DNA from: Spartobacteria bacterium
GTDB taxonomy: Bacteria; Verrucomicrobiota; Verrucomicrobiia; Chthoniobacterales; UBA10450
NCBI GenBank assembly: GCA_003169975.1
Contig: PNAA01000024.1
Location: forward strand, 285,273-349,272
Reading direction: 5' to 3'
Length of the DNA: 64,000 bases
Each line of letters begins with the position of its first letter. Position 1 is the stretch's first letter. Under the pieces are notes generated by a model. The model ran no database searches. It was not told where the DNA came from and saw only the letters and a program-made list of their open reading frames with translations. Both the position numbers and the translations under genes were made by a program. Shown here piece by piece: positions 54,285-62,755 of this stretch.

Positions 54285-54521
54285 TTTCGCTGCGAGGAGC
54301 GCGAGAGCCTTGTCGTAGCTGCAGCGCGCGAGAAAATGCGCCAGTTGCGGATCGACCGGCGGCGGGAGCGCTCTCTCCAGGGTCGCAATCTTGTCTGAAA
54401 CCGATTTCAGTTTCTGGAGGTGGTTTTCCGGATCGCGTCGGCTCGACTCGTCGGCGATCAGCGCGAGCCGTTCACGGAGGGCGCCGGCCAGTTCGTTTTC
54501 GGGCGAGTTCATCGGGCGCAT
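54279..54521 (-). CDS. Small helical protein of unknown function
   Basis: About 80 residues (MRPMNSPENELAGALRERLA...). Predicted mostly alpha-helical (LADESSRR-like text, LQKLKSVSDKIATLERALPP, PQLAHFLARCSYDKALALLA). No motif is recognised. Starts at 54521 or 54512 are possible. The stop TAG comes from repeat C5. It is divergent from the response regulator, and is plausibly but not certainly a real gene. Confidence 0.45.
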   Translation of the reverse strand: MRPMNSPENELAGALRERLALIADESSRRDPENHLQKLKSVSDKIATLERALPPPVDPQLAHFLARCSYDKALALLAAKL

Positions 54522-54584
54522 GCTTCTTGTCAAGGCACGCAACTAAAGCTTGAATTGGGTCGCAATTTTGCGCAAGCCTGCGAG

Positions 54585-55001
54585 ATGGCTGAGGCAGACA
54601 CTAGACGGGTGCTCATCGTGGATGACGATATCGCCATCCTTCGCATCATGCGGGACACGATCCAGAATTTTCTGCACTGGGAAGTGGAGACATCGCCCAA
54701 GCCCGAGTACGGCTTCGAACTCGCATTGAAGAAGGACTACGATCTGATGATCTTCGATTTTTCAATGCCACTGATCGACGGGTCGCTGCTCTTTCTGCTC
54801 ATCTCGAAAGTTTACGAAAACGCCTCACCGCCGCGCAAAGTGCCGCCGTTGTTGCTCGTTTCGGGGCAGGGCTCTGATGAGCGTGCGCAGGAGCTGCTGA
54901 AAGAGGCGCGGGTCTACGGTTTTTTGCCCAAGCCCTTTACGATCAATCGGCTCCTGGAAAAGGTGAAAGAGTGCTTTCCTGAAGCGCGCGCTGTCGCGTA
55001 G
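54585..55001 (+). CDS. Single-domain response regulator
   Basis: Receiver domain only (138 residues): acidic cluster VDDD (12-15), phospho-acceptor Asp58 in MIFDFSMPLIDG, Ser in LLLVSGQG and Lys in GFLPKPFTINRLLEKV. There is no output domain, so it would act by protein contact (CheY- or Spo0F-like). No histidine kinase lies nearby. ATG 54585 gives the receiver start directly. Confidence 0.85.
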   Translation: MAEADTRRVLIVDDDIAILRIMRDTIQNFLHWEVETSPKPEYGFELALKKDYDLMIFDFSMPLIDGSLLFLLISKVYENASPPRKVPPLLLVSGQGSDERAQELLKEARVYGFLPKPFTINRLLEKVKECFPEARAVA

Positions 55002-55079
55002 GCGACGGCGGAGCAGGCGATCCTCTTCTCCGGTCACCGGCCGGTGCCGGCAGATTCTTCCCGGCCCGCCAGCGCCTCG

Positions 55080-55472
55080 TTAGGCGCGTTTCTTCGCTTC
55101 TTTTTGCAACTGCCGCTGCGCTTCCAGCCAGTCGTGCGCCGAGTCTCCCAGGATACCATGCTGCATCCGCCGCTCAGAGATGAAGTAGGCGCGCAGCCGA
55201 ATTTCCTCGTCGGAGGCGGTGACTTTGCCGGGCGCGCGATTTTTGCGTGGGGCGCCGGTGCGCGACTTACGGGTCGAAACGGCTTCGGATCGTCCCTTGC
55301 CGGTGGATTTTGCGCTCCTTGCCGGTTTTACTCTTTTCGTTGCCTGGCTTTTTGCGCCGGCTGGCTGCGAGGAATGAGCCGCGCGATCGTCGTTACCGGT
55401 GGCCAGGCTCGGTGGGGCCGGTTTGGTTTCCGGAACCGCGGTCTCTTTTGATTTTTTTGAACTTTTTGCCAT
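55080..55472 (-). CDS. Basic histone-H1-like protein with a C-terminal DUF2934 segment
   Basis: 130 residues. The first 85 are Lys/Ala/Pro/Ser-rich, like an H1-type DNA-binding tail (KSQATKRVKPARSAKSTGKG). The C-terminal EEIRLRAYFISERRMQHGIL then GDSAHDWLEAQRQLQKE fits DUF2934. It may be nucleoid-associated, which is inference from composition. TCGTTAGGC overlaps the 3' end (55077-55085). Confidence 0.65.
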   Translation of the reverse strand: MAKSSKKSKETAVPETKPAPPSLATGNDDRAAHSSQPAGAKSQATKRVKPARSAKSTGKGRSEAVSTRKSRTGAPRKNRAPGKVTASDEEIRLRAYFISERRMQHGILGDSAHDWLEAQRQLQKEAKKRA

Positions 55473-55562
55473 TTACTTTTGCCTTAGGTCGGCCAAGCCT
55501 TTACCCACAAGAGCGCGATCTGGCAAGCGGAAACCGAGTTTCTCGCGGCCGTCACACTTCGG

Positions 55563-55994
55563 ATGAGGCATTTTGTTTTCAGATGGGCAATCACGACTGT
55601 GGCCGTCATGGTCGCGGCCTCGATCATCAGCGGGATTCGTTACGACAGCGTCGCTTCCCTGCTCGGCGCAGCGCTGATCCTCGGTATCCTCAACGCTTTC
55701 CTCCGCCCCATTTTGCTCCTCCTGGCGGCGCCGTTGATTATTCTCACCCTCGGACTTTTCATTTTCGTCGTGAACGCCCTGCTGCTCTACCTGGTGAACG
55801 ATCTGGTGCATGGTTTTCACGTCGATGGCTTCTGGAGTGCCTTTTGGGGCGCGATCCTCATCAGTCTCGTGAGCTGGATGTTGAGCGCATTTTTTCGCGG
55901 CAGCGACGGCCGGGTCTATCCGATCACCCATCACGCGCAGATGCGCCGCGTCCAAGGCCGGGTCGTCGGGAGTAGCAAGCCGGGCGAATCATGA
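55563..55994 (+). CDS. YvlD/phage-holin-like family membrane protein
   Basis: A 143-residue protein of the PF04020 (YvlD) type with four membrane helices: FRWAITTVAVMVAASIISGI, LGAALILGILNAFLRPILLL, LIILTLGLFIFVVNALLLYL and FWGAILISLVSWMLSAFF. The NAFLRPILLLL motif is characteristic. Its function is unknown; relatives belong to envelope-stress regulons in other bacteria. Its stop overlaps the start of the Anbu gene by 4 bases. Confidence 0.82.
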   Translation: MRHFVFRWAITTVAVMVAASIISGIRYDSVASLLGAALILGILNAFLRPILLLLAAPLIILTLGLFIFVVNALLLYLVNDLVHGFHVDGFWSAFWGAILISLVSWMLSAFFRGSDGRVYPITHHAQMRRVQGRVVGSSKPGES

Positions 55995-56761
55995 CGTATT
56001 GTCTCGGAATGCTCTGCCGCAAGGGCGCGGTTTTTCTCTCCGATTCCCGAACCAGCGCGGGAATGGACAACATCACGGTGCGCACCAAGATGCGCGTTTT
56101 CGAAAAGCCCGGCGACCGGGTCATCTGCATCATGAGCTCTGGAAATCTGTCGCTGACTCAGGCGACCCTGGCCTTGATCGATGACGATCTGCATCTCAAC
56201 GAAAGTCATCCCGCCCGGAAGCACCTGATGAATCGCCAGACGATGTATGAAACCGTCCGCTACGTCGGTTCGAAAGTCCGCGAGGTGGAGCAGCGCGATC
56301 GCGCCGCGCTCGAAGCCGACGGTTTCGATTTCAACATCAACCTGATCGTCGGCGGACAGATCGCCGGCCTCGGGCCTGAGGTGCACTCCATCTATCCACA
56401 GGGGAACAGCATCCACGCGAGCCGGGATTGTGCGTTCTTGCAGATTGGTGAATCGAAGTACGGCAAGCCGATCCTCGACCGCGGATTCAGCTACGAGAGC
56501 ACGCTGATGGATGCGCTCAAGTTCGGCATCATCTCGATCGACGCGACGATGAAGAGTAATGTCGCGGTCGGTCCGCCGATCGACATTCTTTGCTACAAGA
56601 CCGACGCACTCGAAGTGAAGATGCGCACCCGCCTGGAAGAGAACGATCCGTATTTGCTCGAGATCGGCCGGAAGTGGCAGGACGGAATCGTCCGACTCGT
56701 TAGGCAAATGCCGGCGGCGGACTTCAGTAAACCGGCGCTCGGCTTCGCGACCGCGGCTTGA
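55991..56761 (+). CDS. Anbu-type proteasome-like peptidase
   Basis: Ancestral beta-subunit (Anbu, COG3484) peptidase related to HslV and the proteasome. It starts MTYCLGMLCRKGAVFLSDSR then TSAGMDNI; after Met removal Thr2 would be the nucleophile, with Asp and Lys of the family also present. 256 residues is typical. Anbu genes usually sit with transglutaminase-like, alpha-E and circularly permuted ATP-grasp genes; none is adjacent here. Instead it is translationally coupled to the YvlD-like membrane protein. Confidence 0.85.
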   Translation: MTYCLGMLCRKGAVFLSDSRTSAGMDNITVRTKMRVFEKPGDRVICIMSSGNLSLTQATLALIDDDLHLNESHPARKHLMNRQTMYETVRYVGSKVREVEQRDRAALEADGFDFNINLIVGGQIAGLGPEVHSIYPQGNSIHASRDCAFLQIGESKYGKPILDRGFSYESTLMDALKFGIISIDATMKSNVAVGPPIDILCYKTDALEVKMRTRLEENDPYLLEIGRKWQDGIVRLVRQMPAADFSKPALGFATAA

Positions 56762-57038
56762 CAACTCCTCGCGCAAGAGGCGTGGATGCGCGGAAGCGCC
56801 TCCCTCCGGAGGGACTCGCCGCGGCGCGTCCAGTCTGGCCATCGTCCCCGGGGTCGAACGGCGATAACCATTCGGGTCGTGCGCAGGCATCACGTCGCCT
56901 CCATTTGCGCATTGTTGCCTAACGTCAACGCGGCGATGGGCGCATGGCGCGGAGACTCTTCGGAAAGTCAGTCGGGGGCTGGTCTGGTTCCTGCTTTTAC
57001 CTCAGTCCGCAGTTCAAATCACCTTCGCCATAACCATT
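56762..57038. other. Intergenic region ahead of the secretin gene
   Basis: About 277 bases with no convincing gene. It holds a GCCTAACGT word (56917) and a CTCCCTCCGGAGGGA palindrome near 56802-56815. A promoter for the secretin is expected, but I cannot place one. Confidence 0.4.
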
Positions 57039-58811
57039 ATGCCCACATCAACCAAACGACTCATTTCCGCGCTCGTCGCCCTTCTGACCGCCGCGTCCGT
57101 GTCCCTGGCTCAGGAGGCGCGCACGACCTCGGCCGAGCCCGGGAAAAAGACCGAGCCCGTTCCTTCCGCCAGTGTCGCACGAAGCTCGGAACTTGCGCCC
57201 ATTGCGCTCGCGCAGGCGTCGCCTCCCGCGGTTGCTCCCATTACGCTGGCGCAGACGTCGCCCGCCGCGGCCGAGTCGACGACGCTGATCGCGGCGCAGT
57301 CCACCGGGGCAACGCCGGCGACCCCGGCTGGTTCGCAAACGGCCACCACATCGACGGTGACTAACTCGATCACGGAAAATGGCGGTGTCGGTGTGCGTGA
57401 ATTTCAAGGCGACGACGTCGGCCAGGTGCTGCGGCTTCTCGCGCGGCAGGCGAAGATTAACATGGTGGTGAGTGAAGCGGTCACCGGCACGGTGACGATG
57501 CGGCTGGAGGACGTGACCGCGTTGCAAGCGGTCGCGATCATCGTCAAGGCGAAGGGTCTTTTCATGGACCAGATCGACAATGTTTACTACATCAAGACTG
57601 GCGCTGAGCGCACGGCCGAGCCGACCCAGAGCGACAGCTATCAATTCAGCTATGGCCGCGCGAAGGATGTCGCGCCGCTGCTCGCTTCCCAGCTTTCCAG
57701 CAAAGACGCGCCGCAAGTGGATGAGCGGACGAACACGATCTTCTTTCGCGAGACGCGCAGCAACATCGACAACATCCGCAAGATGCTGGTGCAAATCGAC
57801 AAGCCGACCAAGCAGGTCATGATCGAGGCGCGCCTCGTCGAGGTGAACGCGAATCCGAAGCAGAGCTACGGGATCAACTGGGCGGGAGTGGTCGGGAGCT
57901 CAAGCGGCCCGCAAACGGTCACCTACGGTGCCCTGAGCGGAACTACGCCCGCTGGCGCCGCCGCCTCCGGAACGACTCTGCCGACGACGGACCTCGGGAA
58001 AACGGCCCACAGCTGGTTTGGCAATCTGATTCCGGGACAGTTTGCGATTCTCTCGGTGCCGCAAATGTCTCTCACCCTGCGCGCTTTGAACGAGGATTCC
58101 GATGCCGAGTTCCTCGCCAACCCACGGGTGGTGACGGCCGATAACCAGCAGGCGAAAATCGAGATCATCCGCAACCAGCCAGTCCCGCAACTGAACTTCA
58201 ACGAGCAAACCGCGACGGCCGTGTTCGGCGGGTTCCAGGACAAGAAATACGGCAACACCCTCGTCGTTAGGCCGTCGGTCAATAAAGATGATTTCGTCAC
58301 GCTGATGGTAAAGCCGGAGATTAGCAACAAGGTGGCCGATGCCACCTTCGTTTTCGCGGGCGCGACCGTGGCGAGCCCGATTATCGATACTCGCACCCTG
58401 GATTCGAACGTCCTGATCAAGAGCGGCGATACCCTCGCGATTGGCGGGTTGCTCCAGGATGAAGTGACCAAAGCTCGGAACAAGGTCCCGGTCATGGGGG
58501 ACATTCCCATTCTCGGCTATTTCTTCCAGGAGCGACTGAATGCGCGCACCAAACGCAATCTGCTCGTCTTTGTCACGCCCACGATTCTCGCTCAGCGTTA
58601 CGGGACCGGTCTGGAGGACCAGGTAAGCGGTCTCACTCACAGCGGAGAGGAATATGCCGATCCAAACGGCTGGCGGAATAACGCCAAGGGCGCGGTGCGA
58701 TTGGTTCCGACCTCGAATCGACAGATCGCCAGCGATTACCCGAAACCCGGCGTCGTGCCGGCGCCGACCAAGATGCGCTACATGAGCACGGCCGACGAGC
58801 GCGATAACTAG
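57039..58811 (+). CDS. Secretin (PilQ/GspD-like outer-membrane channel)
   Basis: Ring-forming outer-membrane channel of type II secretion or type IV pili. A signal peptide is followed by an Ala/Pro/Thr-rich linker with degenerate repeats (APIALAQASPPAVAPITLAQ). Then come an STN/N0-like domain (FQGDDVGQVLRLLARQAKIN), a NolW/N1 domain (FSYGRAKDVAPLLASQLSSK) and the secretin core (ANPRVVTADNQQAKIE; LAIGGLLQDE; NKVPVMGDIPILGYFFQERL then NARTKRNLLVFVTP). 590 residues. No other pilus or T2SS genes are in the window, so which system it serves is open. Confidence 0.87.
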   Translation: MPTSTKRLISALVALLTAASVSLAQEARTTSAEPGKKTEPVPSASVARSSELAPIALAQASPPAVAPITLAQTSPAAAESTTLIAAQSTGATPATPAGSQTATTSTVTNSITENGGVGVREFQGDDVGQVLRLLARQAKINMVVSEAVTGTVTMRLEDVTALQAVAIIVKAKGLFMDQIDNVYYIKTGAERTAEPTQSDSYQFSYGRAKDVAPLLASQLSSKDAPQVDERTNTIFFRETRSNIDNIRKMLVQIDKPTKQVMIEARLVEVNANPKQSYGINWAGVVGSSSGPQTVTYGALSGTTPAGAAASGTTLPTTDLGKTAHSWFGNLIPGQFAILSVPQMSLTLRALNEDSDAEFLANPRVVTADNQQAKIEIIRNQPVPQLNFNEQTATAVFGGFQDKKYGNTLVVRPSVNKDDFVTLMVKPEISNKVADATFVFAGATVASPIIDTRTLDSNVLIKSGDTLAIGGLLQDEVTKARNKVPVMGDIPILGYFFQERLNARTKRNLLVFVTPTILAQRYGTGLEDQVSGLTHSGEEYADPNGWRNNAKGAVRLVPTSNRQIASDYPKPGVVPAPTKMRYMSTADERDN

Positions 58812-58833
58812 AACTGAATTTGTTGTGGGGTTG

Positions 58834-58876
58834 AAAGGGGGCGGGCAGTCGCGAGACGTTCGCCCTCTTTGTTTTT
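58834..58876 (+). terminator. Intrinsic terminator after the secretin gene
   Basis: AAAGGGGGCG (58834-58843) pairs with CGCCCTCTTT (58861-58870) with one G-U, followed by GTTTTT. It lies 22 bases after the stop codon. Confidence 0.75.
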
Positions 58877-58962
58877 CCGTTCGCGGCTTTTAGTTGCGCC
58901 GCTCCGCTGGCCTGTGCATCATAAGCCGCCCGAGTTTCCCCGCATCGAACGCGATATCCTTC

Positions 58963-60117
58963 ATGAAACCTTCGCTTATCCCACCGACGCTCCGGCCGAT
59001 TGCCGACAAGATCGAGCGTAACGAGCGGATTACCGATCAGGACGCCCTGCAACTCTACCGGTCCAGAGATCTCAATGCTCTCGGGACCATGGCCAGCGTC
59101 GTGCGGGAGCGGAAAAACGGCAACGTCGCGACCTACATCCTTAATCGTTACATCAACTATTCGAACATCTGCGTGCTCTCCTGTCAGTTTTGCGCTTTCG
59201 CCGCCAAGAAGCGCGACGCGCACGCTTTCGAGAGCTCGATCGACGAAATCGTCGGCGCGGTCCAGGAAGCGCTCGTCACCGGCATCACCGAGGTGCACAT
59301 GGTCGGCGGACTCCATCCTTCGCTCGACAAACAATGGTATCTCGACCTGCTCACGCGTCTGCGAGCACTCGACCCCGGGCTGCAGCTGAAAGCGTTTACG
59401 GCGATCGAAATCCGGCACCTGGCGCGGCGCATCTTTAAGACTTCGATCGCGGAAACGCTCCGCGTTCTGCGTGAGGCCGGCCTCAATTCGCTGACCGGCG
59501 GTGGGGCGGAGATTTTCGACCCGGGAGTGCGGGACGAATTGTGCCGGGGCAAAGAGAGCGCCGCGGAATGGCTCGAAGTGCACCGCATCTGGCACCAGAT
59601 GGGTGGTCGCAGCACTTGCACGATGCTTTACGGCCACATCGAGTCGGACGAGCACCGGGTCGATCATCTGCGCCAGTTGCGCGAACTGCAGGATAAGACC
59701 CACGGATTCACCGGTTTCATTCCTTTTGCTTTTGAGTCGCAGACGACCATTCTGGCGCACATCAAACCGGCGACCGCCTTCGACCAACTGCGCAACCTGG
59801 CGGTGAGCCGGATTTATCTCGATAACATCGATCATCTTACCGCCTATTGGGTCAGCATGGGATTGCCGCTTGCCCAGGTCGCCCTGGCTTATGGAGTGGA
59901 CGACCTGCACGGCACGATCATGCGGGAAAAAATCTTCCACATGGCGGGTGTGACGACGCCGGAGGAGCAAACCGTCGAGACGCTGCGCCACGTCATTCGC
60001 GAAGCGGGCCGCGACCCGGTGCAGCGCGACAGTTACTACAATCATCTCCCGGCGGCGAAATCCGACCTCCCAGCGAGCGCTGCACCGCGCGCCGAAGGCG
60101 AGTTGGTCTGCGTTTGA
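58963..60117 (+). CDS. mqnE: Aminofutalosine synthase
   Basis: Radical SAM enzyme that joins 3-(1-carboxyvinyloxy)benzoate to SAM-derived adenosyl in the futalosine route to menaquinone. The CVLSCQFCAF motif (CxxxCxxC) binds the 4Fe-4S cluster, and HMVGGLHPSL, LTGGGAEIF and TMLYGHIE follow the family. ATG 58963 gives 384 residues. mqnA starts two bases after its stop, so the two form an operon. The rest of the pathway (mqnB-D) is outside the window. Confidence 0.92.
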   Translation: MKPSLIPPTLRPIADKIERNERITDQDALQLYRSRDLNALGTMASVVRERKNGNVATYILNRYINYSNICVLSCQFCAFAAKKRDAHAFESSIDEIVGAVQEALVTGITEVHMVGGLHPSLDKQWYLDLLTRLRALDPGLQLKAFTAIEIRHLARRIFKTSIAETLRVLREAGLNSLTGGGAEIFDPGVRDELCRGKESAAEWLEVHRIWHQMGGRSTCTMLYGHIESDEHRVDHLRQLRELQDKTHGFTGFIPFAFESQTTILAHIKPATAFDQLRNLAVSRIYLDNIDHLTAYWVSMGLPLAQVALAYGVDDLHGTIMREKIFHMAGVTTPEEQTVETLRHVIREAGRDPVQRDSYYNHLPAAKSDLPASAAPRAEGELVCV

Positions 60118-60118
60118 G

Positions 60119-60886
60119 GTGCCGGTTCCGGCTTCGCTCCGTCTCGGTTGCGTCAAGTATCGCAACGCCCTGCCGCTCATTCACGGTTGGAGCGGTGCCA
60201 TGCACTTCGATCATCCGTCGGCGCTCTGCCGGCAACTGGCAGCGGGTGAGCTGGACGTCGCGCTGGTCTCCAGCTTTGAGTACCTGCGCAATCCGATCTA
60301 CTCGATCGTCGACGGGCTCGCGATCGCGTCGGATGGTCCGGTCTTCAGCGTCATTCTTGCGCACCTCGGCGCGATCGAAGCGCTCCGCGAAGTAATTGTC
60401 GATCCCGCCTCGGAGACATCCATCAACTTGCTCCGCTGTTTGTTAGGCGAGCGGGGCGTCGCGGTTCGATTCGTTCTCCAAGGAGAAATCAGCGAAGAGC
60501 GCGGTCAGCTTCTGATCGGCGACCAGGCGATCCTTTTCCGACAACAATCCGGCCGGCACCATCAGTTTCTCGACCTGGGTACGGAATGGAAAGAGAGGAT
60601 GAAAACGCCCTTTGTTTACGCCCTCTGGTTGATCCATCCCGACTACCCGGAGAAGTCGGAAATCGCCGGGGCACTGCGATCGTTGGGTAGGCGAAACCTC
60701 GAACATCTCGAAACGCTGATCGCGGCGCAGCCGGAGCAGAATCGGGCCTTCTGCGATTTTTATTTTCGCGAATGCCTGCGGTTTAACTTTGGCGCAGAGG
60801 AAAAAGAGGGTTTCAAAATGTTCGGTGAATTGTGCGCCAGGCAAAAGTTGCTGCCGCCCAGGTTGCCCGCGCTCAGGCTCGCCTAA
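60119..60886 (+). CDS. mqnA: Chorismate dehydratase
   Basis: First enzyme of the futalosine menaquinone pathway, dehydrating chorismate. The MqnA/MqnD periplasmic-binding-like fold is supported by RLGCVKYRNALPLIHGW, LAAGELDVALVSSFEYLRNP, QLLIGDQAILFR and LGTEWKERMKTPFVYALWLI. GTG 60119 is the start, directly behind mqnE. 255 residues. The stop is in GCCTAACCA, a one-base variant of the abundant word. Confidence 0.9.
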   Translation: MPVPASLRLGCVKYRNALPLIHGWSGAMHFDHPSALCRQLAAGELDVALVSSFEYLRNPIYSIVDGLAIASDGPVFSVILAHLGAIEALREVIVDPASETSINLLRCLLGERGVAVRFVLQGEISEERGQLLIGDQAILFRQQSGRHHQFLDLGTEWKERMKTPFVYALWLIHPDYPEKSEIAGALRSLGRRNLEHLETLIAAQPEQNRAFCDFYFRECLRFNFGAEEKEGFKMFGELCARQKLLPPRLPALRLA

Positions 60887-61045
60887 CCAGCGGACGCGAC
60901 GGGGCCTTTGGGGCCCGGAACTCAGAACGCGCGCAACGGGTTGCGCCACGAGCGAAGCAGACGCCATGCTTTCGTTTATCTTGATACCAATGCGAAACTT
61001 CACGTCCCCTGGCTCGCTGGATACCTGGCCTAACGGTTTGTTGAC

Positions 61046-62755
61046 ATGAAACGCGAACACCGCTGGATCCTCGCGGCCACTAACGATTTCGCTGGGGCCG
61101 CAAAATTCGCCGAGACCGTCTGCGCGCTACCCTGTATCGCTGTTCTCCTGCAACGCAAAGGCCTCCTCAGCGATGAGCAGGCGACCGATTTCCTCCATCC
61201 GCGCTTGCGGAGCTTGAGCGACCCATTCCTGCTCCCGAACATGCGTGCCGCCGTGGATCGGATCCTGCGCGCGATCACCGCGGGCGAGCGAATTGTTCTC
61301 TACGGGGATTACGATGTGGACGGCGTCACCTCGCTCGCGTTGCTCAATGAAATGCTCTGTGCTTACGGGGTCCGGCCCGCCCTCTTCCTGCCCTCGCGGA
61401 TGGAGGAAGGGTACGGACTGAGCCGCGAAGGAGTTGAGCGCTGCTGGCAAGCGCATCGGCCGCAACTCCTCATCGCGGTCGATTGCGGGACTTCTTCAGG
61501 CGCCGAGATTGCGGACCTTCGCGCGCGCGGCGCGGAGGTCATCGTGCTCGATCATCACGAGCCGAAAGGCGATCTCCCGGATTGCATTGCCGTCGTGAAC
61601 CCGAAGGCCGTGGGCGACTGCGCCTTCGGCTATCTTTGTAGCGTGGGCATCGTCTTCAAACTCTGCCACGCCCTGCTTAAAACCCGCCTGCTCCCGGGCT
61701 TCGACCTGCGGCAACGGCTCGATCTCGTCGCCCTCGGGACCGTTGCCGATATTGTGCCGCTGGAGGCGGAGAATCGGATCCTTGTCCATCACGGTGCGCG
61801 TCAACTCGCCCTTCGTCGATTGTTAGGGGTGAGCAAACTGATGGACGTCGCAGCCGTCCGGCCGCCGATCGTAGCGGAGCATATCGGCTTCCGGCTCGGT
61901 CCCCGTTTGAACGCGGCTGGTCGCCTCACGACCGCGGAAAAGGCCCTGCAACTTCTCCTCACGGCGGATCTCGCCGAAGCGACCGCGCTGGCCGGCGAGT
62001 TGGACGGACAAAACCGGGAGCGCCAGAGTGTGGAGCGCACAATCGTCGAGGCCGCGGAAAGGAAGATTGCAGAGCAAAATCTCTCTGCGGCTCCGGCGAT
62101 CGTGCTCGGGGACCGCGGATGGCACCCGGGCGTTCTTGGAATCGTCGCGTCGCGAATAGCGCGGAATTATCATCGGCCAACGATCGTCGTCGGCTTTGAC
62201 CAAGCCGGCCTCGGGAAAGGCAGTGGGCGCAGCATTCCGGGATTGTCGCTGGTTGCTGCGCTCGGCCAATGTGCCGATCTGCTCGAAAAATTCGGCGGAC
62301 ATGAGATGGCCGCGGGACTAACGATTCGCGAAGAAAACTTTGCGGCATTCACCGATCTGTTTCAGGAGAGCTGCCGTGGACGGCTGACCGACGAGCACCT
62401 TGAACCGCGACTGCAGCTGGATGGTGAACTCACTCTCGGCGATCTGACCTGGGAGCTGCTCCGCTGGCACGAGCTACTGCAACCGTTCGGCCACGGCAAC
62501 CCCCAGCCGCTTTTTCTTCTCCGGGAAGTGGAGCCGGCCGCACCTCCGAAAATTTTGAAGGAGAAACATCTGCTCCTTCGTTTGCGACAAAACGGCCGTC
62601 AGCAGCGCGCGATCTTCTTCGGCGGCGCGGAGAGCCCGCTGCCCGAGCCGCCGTGGGACGTGGCCTTCCGCCTCAGCGTGGACGAATACGAGGGCGAGCG
62701 GCGACTGCAGATGCAGGTTGAGGCGCTGCGCGCGGCCGCGTCGTTCGAATCATGA
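61046..62755 (+). CDS. recJ: Single-stranded-DNA-specific exonuclease RecJ
   Basis: 5'-3' exonuclease of the DHH family, used in RecF-pathway recombination and repair. Metal-binding motifs GDYDVDGVTS, DCGTSS, the DHH of VLDHHEPKGD and the DHHA1 motif SGRSIPGLSL then GGHEMAAGLTI are all present, with an OB-fold at the C-terminus. 569 residues is normal. Its stop overlaps the recG start (ATGA). ATG 61046 follows a GCCTAACGG word. Confidence 0.95.
   Translation: MKREHRWILAATNDFAGAAKFAETVCALPCIAVLLQRKGLLSDEQATDFLHPRLRSLSDPFLLPNMRAAVDRILRAITAGERIVLYGDYDVDGVTSLALLNEMLCAYGVRPALFLPSRMEEGYGLSREGVERCWQAHRPQLLIAVDCGTSSGAEIADLRARGAEVIVLDHHEPKGDLPDCIAVVNPKAVGDCAFGYLCSVGIVFKLCHALLKTRLLPGFDLRQRLDLVALGTVADIVPLEAENRILVHHGARQLALRRLLGVSKLMDVAAVRPPIVAEHIGFRLGPRLNAAGRLTTAEKALQLLLTADLAEATALAGELDGQNRERQSVERTIVEAAERKIAEQNLSAAPAIVLGDRGWHPGVLGIVASRIARNYHRPTIVVGFDQAGLGKGSGRSIPGLSLVAALGQCADLLEKFGGHEMAAGLTIREENFAAFTDLFQESCRGRLTDEHLEPRLQLDGELTLGDLTWELLRWHELLQPFGHGNPQPLFLLREVEPAAPPKILKEKHLLLRLRQNGRQQRAIFFGGAESPLPEPPWDVAFRLSVDEYEGERRLQMQVEALRAAASFES

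Noticed and set aside
60967-61050. Short open frame MLSFILIPMRNFTS before recJ
   Set aside because: Only 27 codons, overlapping the recJ start, with no ribosome binding site and no known family.
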